Below, one piece after another: positions 35,395-45,637 of a stretch of DNA of 64,000 nt (its first letter is position 1; each line of letters starts with the position of its first letter). The position numbers were made by a program, and so were the translations under genes. Source of the DNA: Clostridium bovifaecis (GTDB taxonomy: Bacteria; Bacillota; Clostridia; Clostridiales; Clostridiaceae). The notes below the pieces were generated by a model that saw only the letters and a program-made list of their open reading frames with translations, searched no databases and was not told the origin of the DNA. The stretch covers positions 2,821,249-2,885,248 of the forward strand of contig CP046522.1 of assembly GCA_009738435.1 (NCBI GenBank). The letters run 5' to 3'.

Positions 35395-36787
35395 ATATTA
35401 AAAACATTGCTACTACCGTAGTTACAGCAAGACCAATAGCAACTGGTTTTAGATTTCTTTTAGCTAATTCAAATGCGTCTACTCCGCATATTGCTGCTAC
35501 AGGTATTAAAGCCCAAGGCACTATAGTGCCTCCCCCAACCCATATTCCTGCTAATTGGCCTAAAGCAGTTAAAGTTTCCACTCCATCCCCTATAGCTGTT
35601 GAAAATAATCTCGCAATAGAACCTACCAAAGATATGCCTGAGAAACCCGAACCATCTAAACCTGTAATTGCACCTACTATAGTTAAAGTTATAGAGGCTA
35701 TTATCGAATTCAACGGAACCAAATTAGATAAAGCAACTCCTAAATCATTAACAATTCCATTCGAACCACTTGGAAGTATGTTTCCAAATATGTCACTAAA
35801 AGCCGAATCGCCTAGATAAAAGAACGCAGCAACAGGTATCACTATTCCAAATATTTTAAACCCAAATTGCAATCCCTTAACTAGGTTGTTTGTAATATTT
35901 TCTAAAGCCTCTTTCTTATATGACATAATAGAAACTATAGAAAGTATAAATATTGCTGTCCCTCCTATTAATGCAGTTGCATCTCCCCCTTGAAGCTTAT
36001 AGATATACATTGTTCCTATATCAATTGCAAATAGCATGAAAATAGTTAATGCTAAAAGCTTTCTAAGAACCTTTGAAGTTATTAGATGAGGGCCTTCTTT
36101 CTCTATTTCATCATTTTCTACTTCATACTCAATAGGCATATTCCCAGATTTGATATCTTTTCTTAGCATATAAAAAGCTACTGTTGTAGTTACAACTGCC
36201 ATAGTAATAGTCAAGGGAACACTTGCTGCAACTACTTTTGATACTTCTATACCAGCAGCATCAGCCGTAAGTTTAGGTGCAGCCTGTATTACATAATCAC
36301 TGGATAGAGCTATTCCATGTCCAAATAGATTCATTGCTATAGCTACCCCTATAGCTGGAAGCCCTGCTTTTTTTGCTATAGGCAAAAATAGTGCTCCTAT
36401 AAGAGCTACAGCCGGTGAGGGCCAAAAGAACCATGATAATATCATCATAACCAATCCTATTACCCAATAGGCTATCCAGTAAGATTTTATAACTGCTTTA
36501 AAAGGTGATACTATTTCTCCGTTTATTCCTGAAATAGCTAAAACATTGCTCATGGCAGTTATAACAGAAATTATTAATATGGTAGGCATTAGCTCCTTAG
36601 TTGCATAAATAAAACTATTAAATACTCCCATGACTGATTTGTATACTGAATCTGTTCCTATTAAACCAATGGCAAGTATTCCAATTATACATATTAATGT
36701 TATATCCTTCTTCATTATCATAGCGACAATAATCGCTACTATAAATAGTAAATACACATAATGTAAAGCTGTTAACTCTATAATCAT
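35393..36787 (-). CDS. Multi-helix inner-membrane transporter, substrate unknown
   Basis: A 464-residue, strongly hydrophobic protein with about 12 membrane segments. Segments such as WPSPAVALIGALFLPIAKKAG, FGHGIALSSDYVIQAAP, GAITGLDGSGFSGISLVGSIA and WVGGGTIVPWALIPVAAICG suggest an ion-transporter-superfamily secondary carrier. I cannot name the family safely. MIIELTALHY is taken as the start because GGGGGG lies just before it. The stop codon lies in a repeat palindrome. It sits between ssrA and smpB, separating two genes that are often neighbours. Confidence 0.7.
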   Translation of the reverse strand: MIIELTALHYVYLLFIVAIIVAMIMKKDITLICIIGILAIGLIGTDSVYKSVMGVFNSFIYATKELMPTILIISVITAMSNVLAISGINGEIVSPFKAVIKSYWIAYWVIGLVMMILSWFFWPSPAVALIGALFLPIAKKAGLPAIGVAIAMNLFGHGIALSSDYVIQAAPKLTADAAGIEVSKVVAASVPLTITMAVVTTTVAFYMLRKDIKSGNMPIEYEVENDEIEKEGPHLITSKVLRKLLALTIFMLFAIDIGTMYIYKLQGGDATALIGGTAIFILSIVSIMSYKKEALENITNNLVKGLQFGFKIFGIVIPVAAFFYLGDSAFSDIFGNILPSGSNGIVNDLGVALSNLVPLNSIIASITLTIVGAITGLDGSGFSGISLVGSIARLFSTAIGDGVETLTALGQLAGIWVGGGTIVPWALIPVAAICGVDAFELAKRNLKPVAIGLAVTTVVAMFLI

Positions 36788-36924
36788 TTGTACCCCCCAC
36801 ATAGAATTTTATATATTTATAATCTATGCAAAGGATATGAGTTCGGTGATATAGTTTTTATTAACTAATAATAAATATCACTTAATCTCAAAAAAATAAT
36901 AAAGACTATGTAAAAACACAGCCC

Positions 36925-37392
36925 TTATCTCATTCTTTCCTTCATTTGTCTGTCTATGTCTCTCTTAGCTGATTTTTCTGCTATAGCATCTCTCTTATCA
37001 TAGTTTTTCTTACCTCTTGCAACTCCAAGAGCAACCTTTACTCTTCCTTTTTTCAGATATAGACTTAAAGGAACTAAGGTGTATCCTTTTTGAGCAGTAT
37101 ATCCAAGTAGAGCATCTATTTCTTTTTTATGAAGAAGCAGCTTTCTTTCTCTTAATGGATCCTTATTAAATATATTCCCTTTTTCATAAGGACTCACATG
37201 CATGTTACACAGAAATATTTCCCCATTTTTTACTTGGGCATAGCTATCCTTTAGATTTGCTTTTCCTCCTCTTATAGACTTTACCTCAGTGCCAACAAGG
37301 GCAATACCCGCTTCAAAAGTTTCATCTATAAAATAATCATGGAATGCTTTCCTATTTTGTGCAAGAGTATTATTTTTAGTTTCTTTTTTCAT
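36925..37392 (-). CDS. smpB: SsrA-binding protein SmpB
   Basis: A 155-residue Smp[47 protein letters not shown] (in part), then [39 protein letters not shown], with the basic tail that enters the mRNA channel. It brings tmRNA to stalled ribosomes. The ATG at 37392 follows AGGTG; GTG codons upstream are within the site. It lies 1.9 kb upstream of ssrA in the same direction. Confidence 0.95.
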   Translation of the reverse strand: MKKETKNNTLAQNRKAFHDYFIDETFEAGIALVGTEVKSIRGGKANLKDSYAQVKNGEIFLCNMHVSPYEKGNIFNKDPLRERKLLLHKKEIDALLGYTAQKGYTLVPLSLYLKKGRVKVALGVARGKKNYDKRDAIAEKSAKRDIDRQMKERMR

Positions 37393-37464
37393 ACGCACCA
37401 CACCTACTTCTATTGTTTTCTGTAATACTTAATTATATTACAAATATCTCCATAAGTCAAAATA

Positions 37465-37491
37465 GAAATAAATTGCGCCGCAATTTTCTTA
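37465..37491. repeat. Palindrome at the stop codon of the glucosidase gene
   Basis: AAATTGCG, C, CGCAATTT (37470-37486), with CTT after it, is a diverged copy of the AAGAAAATTGCG palindrome. The stop codon (37489-37491) follows directly, as at 12.1 and 35.4 kb. Confidence 0.6.
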
Positions 37492-39150
37492 TATTCTGTA
37501 GATTCTCGTTTCGTATGGCTTCAATGCAATAGTTGTACATTCCTCGTGTTCTTCTATCGAATAATTATTTAGTAAAAGTTTATTATATTTTAATTCTAAG
37601 TTCTTAAATTCATATATAGCTTCTGAATCTGTCAAATTACAGATTACTAAAACTTTCTCATTATTTAAGGTTCTAGTATACGAAAAAATTTGTTCATGGT
37701 CTTCTAGAATTAAATTATAAGTTCCATAAGTAAATATAGGATTTTCTCTTTTCAATGAAATCATCTTTTTATAAAAACTAAGCACAGAATTAATGTCTTG
37801 TTCTTGTTCTGCTACATTAATTTTTGTATAGTTTGGATTCACCCCAATCCATGATTTTCCAGGTGTAAAGCCTGCATTTATGCTATTATCCCACTGCATA
37901 GGAGTACGAGAATTATCTCTGGAGATTGCCCATATTGTTTTCATTATTTCCTCATGAGGCATATCTTCTTCCTTTTTAATACAATATAAGTTTCTAGTTT
38001 TCACATCATCATATTCTTCAATGTTCTTGAACTTAACATTTGTCATTCCTATTTCTTGTCCCTGATATATAAAAGGTGTACCCTGCATAAAGAAATACAT
38101 AGCAGCCAGAGATGTAGCACTTTCTCTCCAATACCTATCATCATCTCCCCAAGTTGAAACAACTCTTGGTATATCATGGTTTTCAATGTATAATGCGTTC
38201 CATCCCTTGCCTTCTAATCCCTTTTGCCACTTTGACAGGGTCTTCTTTAATCTAGGAAGGTTTAACTTTACATTGGTTTGATCATCCCATAAATGCAAAT
38301 GCTCAAACTGAAATACCATGTTAAACTTACCTTTTTCTTCTCCAACCCAAAGAGGAGCATCTTCAACATTAACTCCATTAGCTTCTCCCACTGTCATTAT
38401 GTCATATTTATGAAAGGTGTTCTCAGCCAGCTCTTCAAGATATTCATGAATTCCTTCTACATTCATATGCTTTTCAAAAGAAGATACATATTTTAATCCT
38501 TCTGGATTTTCTATGTCTTTAAATCCTTCTTCCTTTTTAATATGACTAATTGCATCTACTCTAAAGCCATCAATTCCCTTATCCAGCCACCAATTAATCA
38601 TATTATATATAGCCTTACGCATATTCTCATTTTCCCAATTTAAATCTGGCTGCCTTTTTGAGAATAAGTGAAGATAGTATTGTTTAGTTTCTTCATCATA
38701 TGCCCAAGCTGAGCCTCCGAAAATACTTTCCCAGTTATTCGGTTCTTCACCATTTTTCCCATCGCGCCAAACATACCAATCTCTTTTAGGATTATCTTTT
38801 GAGGAACGAGACTCAACGAACCAAGGATGTTCATCGCTTGTATGGTTAATGACCAAGTCAATTATAATCTTCATACTTCTTTTGTGGACTTCTTCCATAA
38901 GCTCATTAAAATCCTTCATTGTTCCAAAGTCCGCCATTATATCTTGATAATCACTTATATCATAGCCATTATCATCATTCGGAGATTTGTACATTGGACA
39001 AATCCATATCACATCAATTCCTAAGTCTTTTAAGTAATCTAATTTAGAGATTATGCCTTGTAAATCTCCTATTCCATCTCCATCTGAATCCTTAAAACTT
39101 CTTGGGTATATCTGATATGCTACAGCTTCTTTCCACCACACCTTTTTCAT
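37489..39150 (-). CDS. malL: Alpha-glucosidase, GH13 (maltase type)
   Basis: A 553-residue GH13 oligosaccharide hydrolase: YQIYPRSFKDSDGDGIGDLQGI, DLVINHTSDEHPWF, nucleophile Asp in GFRVDAISHI, acid Glu in TVGEANG, and IENHD. Alanine after the nucleophile aspartate favours alpha-1,4 (maltose, maltodextrin) over alpha-1,6, where valine is usual. No signal peptide, so it acts on imported sugars. With the downstream glucokinase order (39193 lies upstream in transcription) it releases glucose for glycolysis. Trehalose-6-phosphate hydrolase is less likely. Confidence 0.87.
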   Translation of the reverse strand: MKKVWWKEAVAYQIYPRSFKDSDGDGIGDLQGIISKLDYLKDLGIDVIWICPMYKSPNDDNGYDISDYQDIMADFGTMKDFNELMEEVHKRSMKIIIDLVINHTSDEHPWFVESRSSKDNPKRDWYVWRDGKNGEEPNNWESIFGGSAWAYDEETKQYYLHLFSKRQPDLNWENENMRKAIYNMINWWLDKGIDGFRVDAISHIKKEEGFKDIENPEGLKYVSSFEKHMNVEGIHEYLEELAENTFHKYDIMTVGEANGVNVEDAPLWVGEEKGKFNMVFQFEHLHLWDDQTNVKLNLPRLKKTLSKWQKGLEGKGWNALYIENHDIPRVVSTWGDDDRYWRESATSLAAMYFFMQGTPFIYQGQEIGMTNVKFKNIEEYDDVKTRNLYCIKKEEDMPHEEIMKTIWAISRDNSRTPMQWDNSINAGFTPGKSWIGVNPNYTKINVAEQEQDINSVLSFYKKMISLKRENPIFTYGTYNLILEDHEQIFSYTRTLNNEKVLVICNLTDSEAIYEFKNLELKYNKLLLNNYSIEEHEECTTIALKPYETRIYRI

Positions 39151-39192
39151 TAGCTACATCCCTCCATATAAATCCAGTAACCACTTACATGA

Positions 39193-40143
39193 TTATTTAC
39201 TTTCCATTATAGCAAGTGCAACTGCTCCTATAACTCCAGCATCAGTCCCTAGACCTGCTGAAACTATTTTAGTGCTTTCTGCCATAGCCTTAAAACATCT
39301 CTGATTTACTACTTCTTGTATCTTTTTGAATACTATATCTCCACCCTTTGAAACTCCTCCTCCGATTATTATCATTTCTGGATCGAAAGAAGTGATTATA
39401 TTAGCAATACATATTCCAAGGTAGTTTAAAGCTTTATCAAGTACAGCTTTTGCTACAGCATCCCCTTTTTCTGCTTCTTTAAATACTTCATAAGATGTTA
39501 TATTTTCATAACTAATCAAAGAAGTATTTGCTCCCTTTGCAACTTCCTCTCTTGCAATTCTTCCTATAGCCGTACCTGATGCTAACGCTTCTGCACATCC
39601 ATAATTCCCGCAGTTGCATCGTGGGCCGTCCTTTTCTAAGGTCATATGCCCTATCTCTAAAGCATTACTGGTATTTCCTCTATATATCCTTCCGTTTAAT
39701 ACAGCTCCTCCACCTATCCCTGTAGAAACTGTCACAAACACCATATTATTAGTACCTTTTCCCGCACCAAAAGTGTACTCTCCTATGGCTGCTGCATTAG
39801 CATCATTGTCTAAGTAAACTGAAATATTGAATTTGTCTTTTAATGGCTTAACTAGGTTAAAGTTTTTAAAAGGAAGATTTGGCGTAGTTATAATTTTTCC
39901 CTCTTTAGCATCTAAAGGTCCTGGAGAACCTATACCTACAGCCGTAATATTATCTTTATCTATTTTAGATTCTTGAATTACCTTATCTATAACTGATATT
40001 ATTCTTCCAAGTACGGCTTTTTCTCCTTCTTCTGCTTTTGTAGGAATCGTGTATTGTGAAACTATATTACCATTAAAATCTGCAATAGCTCCACTTATCT
40101 TGGTTCCTCCTAAATCAATTCCTATAACATAGTTATTAGCCAT
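39193..40143 (-). CDS. glcK: ROK-family glucokinase
   Basis: A 316-residue ROK kinase: GIDLGGTKISGAIADF, phosphate loop VSTGIGGGAV, sugar-binding EIGHMTL, and zinc motif CNCGNYGCAEALASG. It phosphorylates glucose at C6. It is 42 bp upstream of the alpha-glucosidase in the same direction, which together convert maltose-type sugars to glucose-6-phosphate. Another hexose substrate is possible within ROK. Confidence 0.87.
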   Translation of the reverse strand: MANNYVIGIDLGGTKISGAIADFNGNIVSQYTIPTKAEEGEKAVLGRIISVIDKVIQESKIDKDNITAVGIGSPGPLDAKEGKIITTPNLPFKNFNLVKPLKDKFNISVYLDNDANAAAIGEYTFGAGKGTNNMVFVTVSTGIGGGAVLNGRIYRGNTSNALEIGHMTLEKDGPRCNCGNYGCAEALASGTAIGRIAREEVAKGANTSLISYENITSYEVFKEAEKGDAVAKAVLDKALNYLGICIANIITSFDPEMIIIGGGVSKGGDIVFKKIQEVVNQRCFKAMAESTKIVSAGLGTDAGVIGAVALAIMESK

Positions 40144-40338
40144 TAAATTCCCCCCACTTCTATTTCTACATTATAATGGTCTGATACCACTGGCCTATTT
40201 TCTTTATTAAATATTACTTTTGAATATCTAGTGTCTATTTTTTATTAGATAAAAAAGAATTCTACCAATTTTATGATTCGCTATGATACTTTATTCCTTC
40301 TTCATGCTTATCATATCCTATATGTTATGCGAAAAGTC

Positions 40339-40551
40339 CTATAGCATTTTGTAAGCACTACAGCCTAACTTTTCTAACTCCCTAACCAAAATTAAAGCAA
40401 AATTATCTTCTTTTATATTTTTAAAAACTGCTTTTTTATCTATAACTTGATTTACTTCCTGTAATTCAATTATATCATAGTTTTTTCTCTTATAGTTTCT
40501 GCTATAATCCTTATCTTTTTTTCTTGGTTTCTTCCATCCAAGAATAACAAT
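40339..40551 (-). pseudogene. Unrecognised gene remnant
   Basis: A 70-codon frame without a proper start (preceded by a stop) reads IVILGWKKPRKK, then NYDIIELQEVNQ and ends ELEKLGCSAYKML. Composition looks like a real protein end, but I do not recognise it. A further shred at about 40590-40655 reads AIFGISGAMLGDPN. The 729-bp gap 40144-40872 therefore appears to be decayed coding sequence. Confidence 0.35.
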
Positions 40552-40712
40552 TTAAAGTTAAAAGCTTCATTCTAATATATTAGTTACTAGTGCATTAGGA
40601 TCTCCAAGCATAGCTCCACTTATTCCAAAGATAGCTCATGTTACACGGTTAATTAGTATAAAAGCTGCAGAAAATTACCCTTAAATAACTATCTAATTTA
40701 TCGATTACTCAA

Positions 40713-40766
40713 AATAAGTAATAAAAATGAGCGCATTAATCTATGCTCTCACTTTTATTACTTATT
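40713..40766. terminator. Long bidirectional hairpin terminator
   Basis: AATAAGTAATAAAA pairs with TTTTATTACTTATT and the stem continues through GAGCGCAT/ATGCTCTC with mismatches. It lies about 110 bp downstream of rnr and can end its transcript. Confidence 0.65.
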
Positions 40767-40795
40767 AGTTGACTCTCTTTTTATTAAGTTTGTTT

Positions 40796-40861
40796 CTATA
40801 AGCTAATTCTATCACTACCTGCAATAACTCTTGACACAATAGATGGAGAAACATTTGCGCT
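40796..40861 (-). pseudogene. LacI-type helix-turn-helix remnant
   Basis: On the minus strand, SANVSPSIVSRVIAGSDRIS then stop matches the LacI-family DNA-binding segment (usually GVSxxTVSRVLNG). No rest of a regulator follows. It overlaps the region just after the rnr stop. It may be the stub of a sugar-operon repressor lost next to glcK and malL. Confidence 0.4.
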
Positions 40862-40872
40862 GAAAAATACTT

Positions 40873-43110
40873 CTATCTTGTCAGCATGTCATCTACTTCT
40901 TCTTGGAGCTTTTCTTCCTCTAAAGATTGTTGTATTTCTTCTTCGCTTAATTTACCAATTGGTATCTTAGGTAAGTTATCTTCATCTTCAGCTTTTTCAT
41001 CTTTAACTAAATCAAAATAAATCTCATAAGATCCCATATCTACCTTTGCAACTTTTACCTTAACTTCGTCTCCGAGCCTATATCTGTTCTTAGTTCTCTC
41101 TCCAATTAAGCATAAATGTACTTCATCATAAACATAATAATCATCATCCATGTTGCTTATATGAACTAGCCCCTCTACTGTATTAGGAAGCTCTATGAAC
41201 ATGCCAAAGTTAGTTACAGAAGATACTATTCCTTCGTATTCTTCTCCTATCTTTCCACTCATATATTCGGCTTTCTTTAAATCATCTACTTCTCTTTCTG
41301 CTTCCATAGCTAATCTTTCCATATCAGAGGATTGAGTTGATGCATAGTCTACTGCTTTTTCTAATTGTCTAAACCTATCTTCATTTATATTTCCATATAA
41401 GGACTCTTTAATTATTCTATGAATAATTAAATCAGGATATCTTCTTATTGGAGAAGTAAAATGGCAATAGTATTTTGCCGCAAGTCCAAAGTGTCCTACA
41501 CATTCTGGTGCATACCTTGCCTGCTTTAATGAGCGTAGTAATAATGTATTTACTACAGTTTCTTCTTTCTTACCTTTTACTGCTTCGATGATTTGTTGAA
41601 GAGCCTTAGGATGAATGTCATTACTAGCCTTTACAAAATACCCCAAGTTATATGCAAACTCTCTAAATCTTTGAAGCTTTTCTTCATCTGGGTCTTCATG
41701 AACCCTATATACAAAAGGAAGCTTAGTCCAGAACATATGCTCTGCTACAGTTTCATTTGCTATAAGCATGAACTCTTCAATTATTCTATTGGCAACTTCA
41801 CGTTCATACGGCCTAATATCTACAGGCTTATCATTATCATCTAGGATTATCTTACTCTCTTCGAAGTCAAAGTCTATTGCCCCTCTTCTTAATCTCTTTT
41901 TATATAAAATCTCACATAACTCTTCCATCATCTTAAAGTCATCAATTAAATAGTCATATCTTTTCATAAGTTCTTCATCGTGATCCTTTAGTATCTTTGT
42001 TACATTTGTATATGTCATTCTTTCATTAGTTTTTATTACACTCTTTGTAATTCTATAATCTACTACTTTTCCTTGATCATTTATTTCCATAAAGCAAGTC
42101 ATTGCAAGTCTATCTACTTGTGGATTTAAGCTGCAAATTCCATTAGATAGTTCCTTTGGAAGCATTGGAATAACTTTAGTTAATAAATATACAGAAGTAG
42201 CTCTTTTCAAAGCTTCCTTATCTAAAGGATTCTTTTCTTTTACATAGTGAGATACATCTGCAATATGAACTCCTAGATAGTAATTTCCGTTAGGGAGCCT
42301 TTCAATTGATACAGCATCATCTAAGTCTTTTGCATCCTCCCCATCTATCGTCACCATTTTTATTCCTCTTAAATCTTCTCTACTCTTGTACTCCTCTTCT
42401 GGTATTTCTTCTGGAATATTAAAAGCATAGCTCTGAACCTTTGCTGGAAATTCTTCTGGAAGCTTATACTTCTTTATAATAGTTAATATGTCTATACCTC
42501 TTTCTCCCTTTTTGCCTAGAATCTCTACAATCTTTCCTTCTGGATTTCTTCTTTTTTCTGGCCAATCTGTTATTTCAACTATTACCACGTCTCCACTTGC
42601 AGCTCCATTTACATCTTCTTTAGCTATAAATATATCTTGAGATATTCTTTTTTCTTCTGGAACTACAAATCCAAAATTTTTACTAGCTTCATAAACTCCG
42701 ATTATCTTTTGGTTAGCTCTCTCTATAACCTTTACTATTTCTCCTTCACGTTTCTTTCCTTTATTTTGTACCTTTAAAACCTGAGCTACTACCTTATCTC
42801 CATGCATTGCTCCATTCATGGATGTAGATATTACAAACACATCCGGACTTTCATCATCTGGTATTACAAATCCAAAACCCTTTTGATGCCCTTGAAGTCT
42901 TCCTACTACAAGACCCATTTTTTCTGGAAGCCCATAGTGATTTGTTTGATTTTTGACTATGCTTCCTTCTCTCTCCATGGTCTTTAATATATCCTTAAAA
43001 GCTTTCATTTCATTTTTTGATATTCCAAATACCTTTCCAAGCTCTTGTATATCCATAGGCTTATATGCCTGTTCTCTCATGAAATCTAAGAGCACTTTTT
43101 TTATGTTCAA
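40873..43110 (-). CDS. rnr: Ribonuclease R
   Basis: A 745-residue RNase R: an N-terminal winged helix, two cold-shock domains (KGFGFVIPDDESPDVFV, KNFGFVVPEEKRISQDIFI), the RNB catalytic domain (VTIDGEDAKDLDDAVSIE with the aspartate cluster), and a C-terminal S1 domain (GIVSSVTNFGMFIELPNTVEGLVHIS). It degrades structured RNA and assists tmRNA-dependent decay of nonstop mRNA. TTG at 43110 is the start, with GAGGAGG 8 bp upstream. Its usual neighbours secG, smpB and ssrA are near but separated by insertions. Confidence 0.95.
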   Translation of the reverse strand: MNIKKVLLDFMREQAYKPMDIQELGKVFGISKNEMKAFKDILKTMEREGSIVKNQTNHYGLPEKMGLVVGRLQGHQKGFGFVIPDDESPDVFVISTSMNGAMHGDKVVAQVLKVQNKGKKREGEIVKVIERANQKIIGVYEASKNFGFVVPEEKRISQDIFIAKEDVNGAASGDVVIVEITDWPEKRRNPEGKIVEILGKKGERGIDILTIIKKYKLPEEFPAKVQSYAFNIPEEIPEEEYKSREDLRGIKMVTIDGEDAKDLDDAVSIERLPNGNYYLGVHIADVSHYVKEKNPLDKEALKRATSVYLLTKVIPMLPKELSNGICSLNPQVDRLAMTCFMEINDQGKVVDYRITKSVIKTNERMTYTNVTKILKDHDEELMKRYDYLIDDFKMMEELCEILYKKRLRRGAIDFDFEESKIILDDNDKPVDIRPYEREVANRIIEEFMLIANETVAEHMFWTKLPFVYRVHEDPDEEKLQRFREFAYNLGYFVKASNDIHPKALQQIIEAVKGKKEETVVNTLLLRSLKQARYAPECVGHFGLAAKYYCHFTSPIRRYPDLIIHRIIKESLYGNINEDRFRQLEKAVDYASTQSSDMERLAMEAEREVDDLKKAEYMSGKIGEEYEGIVSSVTNFGMFIELPNTVEGLVHISNMDDDYYVYDEVHLCLIGERTKNRYRLGDEVKVKVAKVDMGSYEIYFDLVKDEKAEDEDNLPKIPIGKLSEEEIQQSLEEEKLQEEVDDMLTR

Positions 43111-43412
43111 TTCTCTTTCCTCCTCTAATCTACTACTATAATAATAAAAATTTATTATTAGAATTATACCTATTCTATTTTTTGCTATTTCTATGTATAA
43201 TATTCAACTATCCTTAAAATTAAACAAACTATTATATAATAGTATCCTAAATAATTTTACTAGTCAAACCAAACCCAACCATATAAGGTTAAAATTTCGA
43301 TAAGTTATACGTTAGAAATCAATAGTACACCTTATGTAAATTCTTTTATATAGTTAATAAGCGCTTAAAAATGATATGTAATAATTGTATGCACTATTTT
43401 AAATTTTCACAT

Positions 43413-43443
43413 AATTTAAGAGAGCCGACAGCTCTCTTAAATT
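43413..43443. terminator. Terminator downstream of hppA
   Basis: AATTTAAGAGAGC and its exact complement enclose CGACA. It lies about 80 bp after hppA. The rest of the gap (43111-43412) shows no gene. Confidence 0.7.
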
Positions 43444-43470
43444 AAAATAATCAATTATACATTTTATACT

Positions 43471-43538
43471 CTAACCTAACGCTTTAGCCCTAACTTAGGC
43501 TTTAGCCTCTGACTTCTAAATTTACTTAAGTAAATTTA
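43471..43538. repeat. Heptamer-word/mini-hairpin element with palindrome over the hppA stop
   Basis: CTAACCT-type words surround two mini-hairpins, ACGCTTTAGCCC (43479-43490, imperfect) and AGGCTTTAGCCT (43497-43508, perfect). A 22-bp perfect palindrome of TAAATTTACTT and its complement (43517-43538) encodes the last residues and stop of hppA. Confidence 0.65.
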
Positions 43539-45540
43539 ACAATATTCCACCATATTGTAATATTACTGGTGCAAATACTAGTGATACTATAGTCATGAGC
43601 TTAATCAATATGTTCATTGCTGGCCCTGATGTATCCTTAAATGGATCTCCTACTGTATCTCCTACTACTGCTGCTTTATGGGCGTCACTTCCTTTTCCAC
43701 CATGGGCTCCGCCTTCTATATACTTTTTAGCATTATCCCATGCACCACCTGCATTTGCCATAAGTATTGCTACAAGAACTCCTGAAGCTACAGCTCCTCC
43801 AATCAATCCACCTAAAGCTTCAACGCCTAATAGCATTCCTATTGCTAATGGAACTATTATTGCTAGTATACCTGGAAGTATCATCTCTTTTAAAGCTGCT
43901 GCTGTTGAAATATCAACGCATTTTTTGTAATCTGGCTTTCCTTTTCCCTCCATAATTCCTGGGATAGTTTTAAATTGGCGTCTAACTTCTTCTATCATCT
44001 CATTAGCGGCTTTTCCTACTGATTCCATAGTTAAGGCACCAAATAAGAAAGGAAGCATAGCCCCTATTAATACCCCTACTAGTGTAACTGGCGTTAACAA
44101 ATCAATGCTCTTAAGTTCTGTTGCTTGTGCATAGGATGCGAATAATGCTAAAGCAGTAAGTGCTGCTGAACCAATTGCAAAGCCTTTACCTATAGCTGCT
44201 GTAGTGTTCCCTACAGAATCTAACTTATCTGTAACTTCCCTTACACTATGTGGAAGCTCAGACATTTCAGCTATTCCTCCTGCATTATCTGCTATAGGAC
44301 CATATGCGTCTACTGCAACTACAAGACCTGTTGTAGAAAGCATTCCTACAGCAGCAAGAGATATTCCATATAGCCCCATAGACACATTGCTTGCGCCACC
44401 CATTATATAAAATGAAAATAAGATTCCAATACAAATTAATATTATAGGTATCATAGTTGAATACATTCCAACTGCAAAACCTGTAATTATTGTGGTAGCT
44501 GGTCCTGTTTCTGACTGTTTAGCAATTCTCTTAACAGACTTATATTGATCTGCAGTATATATCTCAGTTACTTTTCCTATTAAAATTCCCACAACTAACC
44601 CTGCAAGTATGGCTCCAAAAGCTTTATAGTCACCAAAAGTTTGGTTACTCAATATAAATGAACCTATAATTACTAATATTCCTCCAATATAAGTTCCAGC
44701 ATTAAGCGCCTTTTGAGGACTAGCATTTTTGCTATTCCTTGCAAATATTGTTCCTATTATGGATGCTAATATTCCGATAGATGCTAAAACAAGGGGGAAC
44801 ATAATTTTAGGTTGATCACCTGAAAATAAGAAGTATCCTAAGGTTAAAGCTGAAATTATAGACCCTACATAGGATTCAAACAAGTCGGCTCCCATTCCAG
44901 CAACGTCACCTACATTATCTCCAACATTATCTGCTATAACTGCTGGGTTTCTTGGATCATCTTCTGGTATTCCTGCTTCTACCTTTCCAACTAAATCTGC
45001 ACCTACGTCTGCAGCTTTAGTGTATATTCCTCCACCTACACGAGCAAAAAGTGCTATGGAACTTGCTCCAAGTCCAAAACCAGTTATAAACTCTGGATTA
45101 TTACCAAATACCCAATAAAATATGGTTAATCCTATTACTCCTAAACCAACAACGGACATTCCCATAACAGCACCGCCTGAGAAAGCAATTTTTAACGCCT
45201 TGCTCTGACCATCTCTTGCTGCTTGAGCTGTCCTAACATTAGCCTTAGTTGCTACATTCATTCCAAAATATCCTGCTAAGATTGAAAATACTGCTCCAAA
45301 TACAAAACATATAGCTGTCTTATAATCAATTGCTGCAAATATAACTATTGCCACAACTACAATAAAACCTGCTAGGTATTTGTACTCTCTCATTAGAAAT
45401 GCCATAGCGCCTTCATGAATATACCCCGATATCTCTTTCATCCTATCGTTGCCTGAATCTTCTTTAGCAATACCTGTGCTTAGTATGAAAGCAAAGATTA
45501 ATGCTAGAAGACCACATATTATTGGTAAAGTAATACCCAT
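43522..45540 (-). CDS. hppA: Membrane-bound K+-dependent pyrophosphatase
   Basis: A 672-residue, about 16-helix ion-translocating pyrophosphatase. The substrate site is DVGADLVGKVEAGIPEDDPRNPA followed by DNVGDNVGD, with the second acidic cluster AGGAWDNAKKYIE and DTVGDPFKDTSGP. GNTTAAIGKG has alanine at the position that is lysine in K+-independent enzymes, so it should need K+. Length fits clostridial Na+-pumping forms, but H+ or both ions is possible. AAGGGAT precedes the ATG. It recovers energy from biosynthetic pyrophosphate. Confidence 0.95.
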   Translation of the reverse strand: MGITLPIICGLLALIFAFILSTGIAKEDSGNDRMKEISGYIHEGAMAFLMREYKYLAGFIVVVAIVIFAAIDYKTAICFVFGAVFSILAGYFGMNVATKANVRTAQAARDGQSKALKIAFSGGAVMGMSVVGLGVIGLTIFYWVFGNNPEFITGFGLGASSIALFARVGGGIYTKAADVGADLVGKVEAGIPEDDPRNPAVIADNVGDNVGDVAGMGADLFESYVGSIISALTLGYFLFSGDQPKIMFPLVLASIGILASIIGTIFARNSKNASPQKALNAGTYIGGILVIIGSFILSNQTFGDYKAFGAILAGLVVGILIGKVTEIYTADQYKSVKRIAKQSETGPATTIITGFAVGMYSTMIPIILICIGILFSFYIMGGASNVSMGLYGISLAAVGMLSTTGLVVAVDAYGPIADNAGGIAEMSELPHSVREVTDKLDSVGNTTAAIGKGFAIGSAALTALALFASYAQATELKSIDLLTPVTLVGVLIGAMLPFLFGALTMESVGKAANEMIEEVRRQFKTIPGIMEGKGKPDYKKCVDISTAAALKEMILPGILAIIVPLAIGMLLGVEALGGLIGGAVASGVLVAILMANAGGAWDNAKKYIEGGAHGGKGSDAHKAAVVGDTVGDPFKDTSGPAMNILIKLMTIVSLVFAPVILQYGGILLNLLK

Positions 45541-45637
45541 TTTTATCCTTCCCTTCTATTAATTTTAAAAACTTATATATATATACTACTCCATTTTCAG
45601 ACTTAATACCAGTAGATTTGTCTGAAAAATTAAAAAA

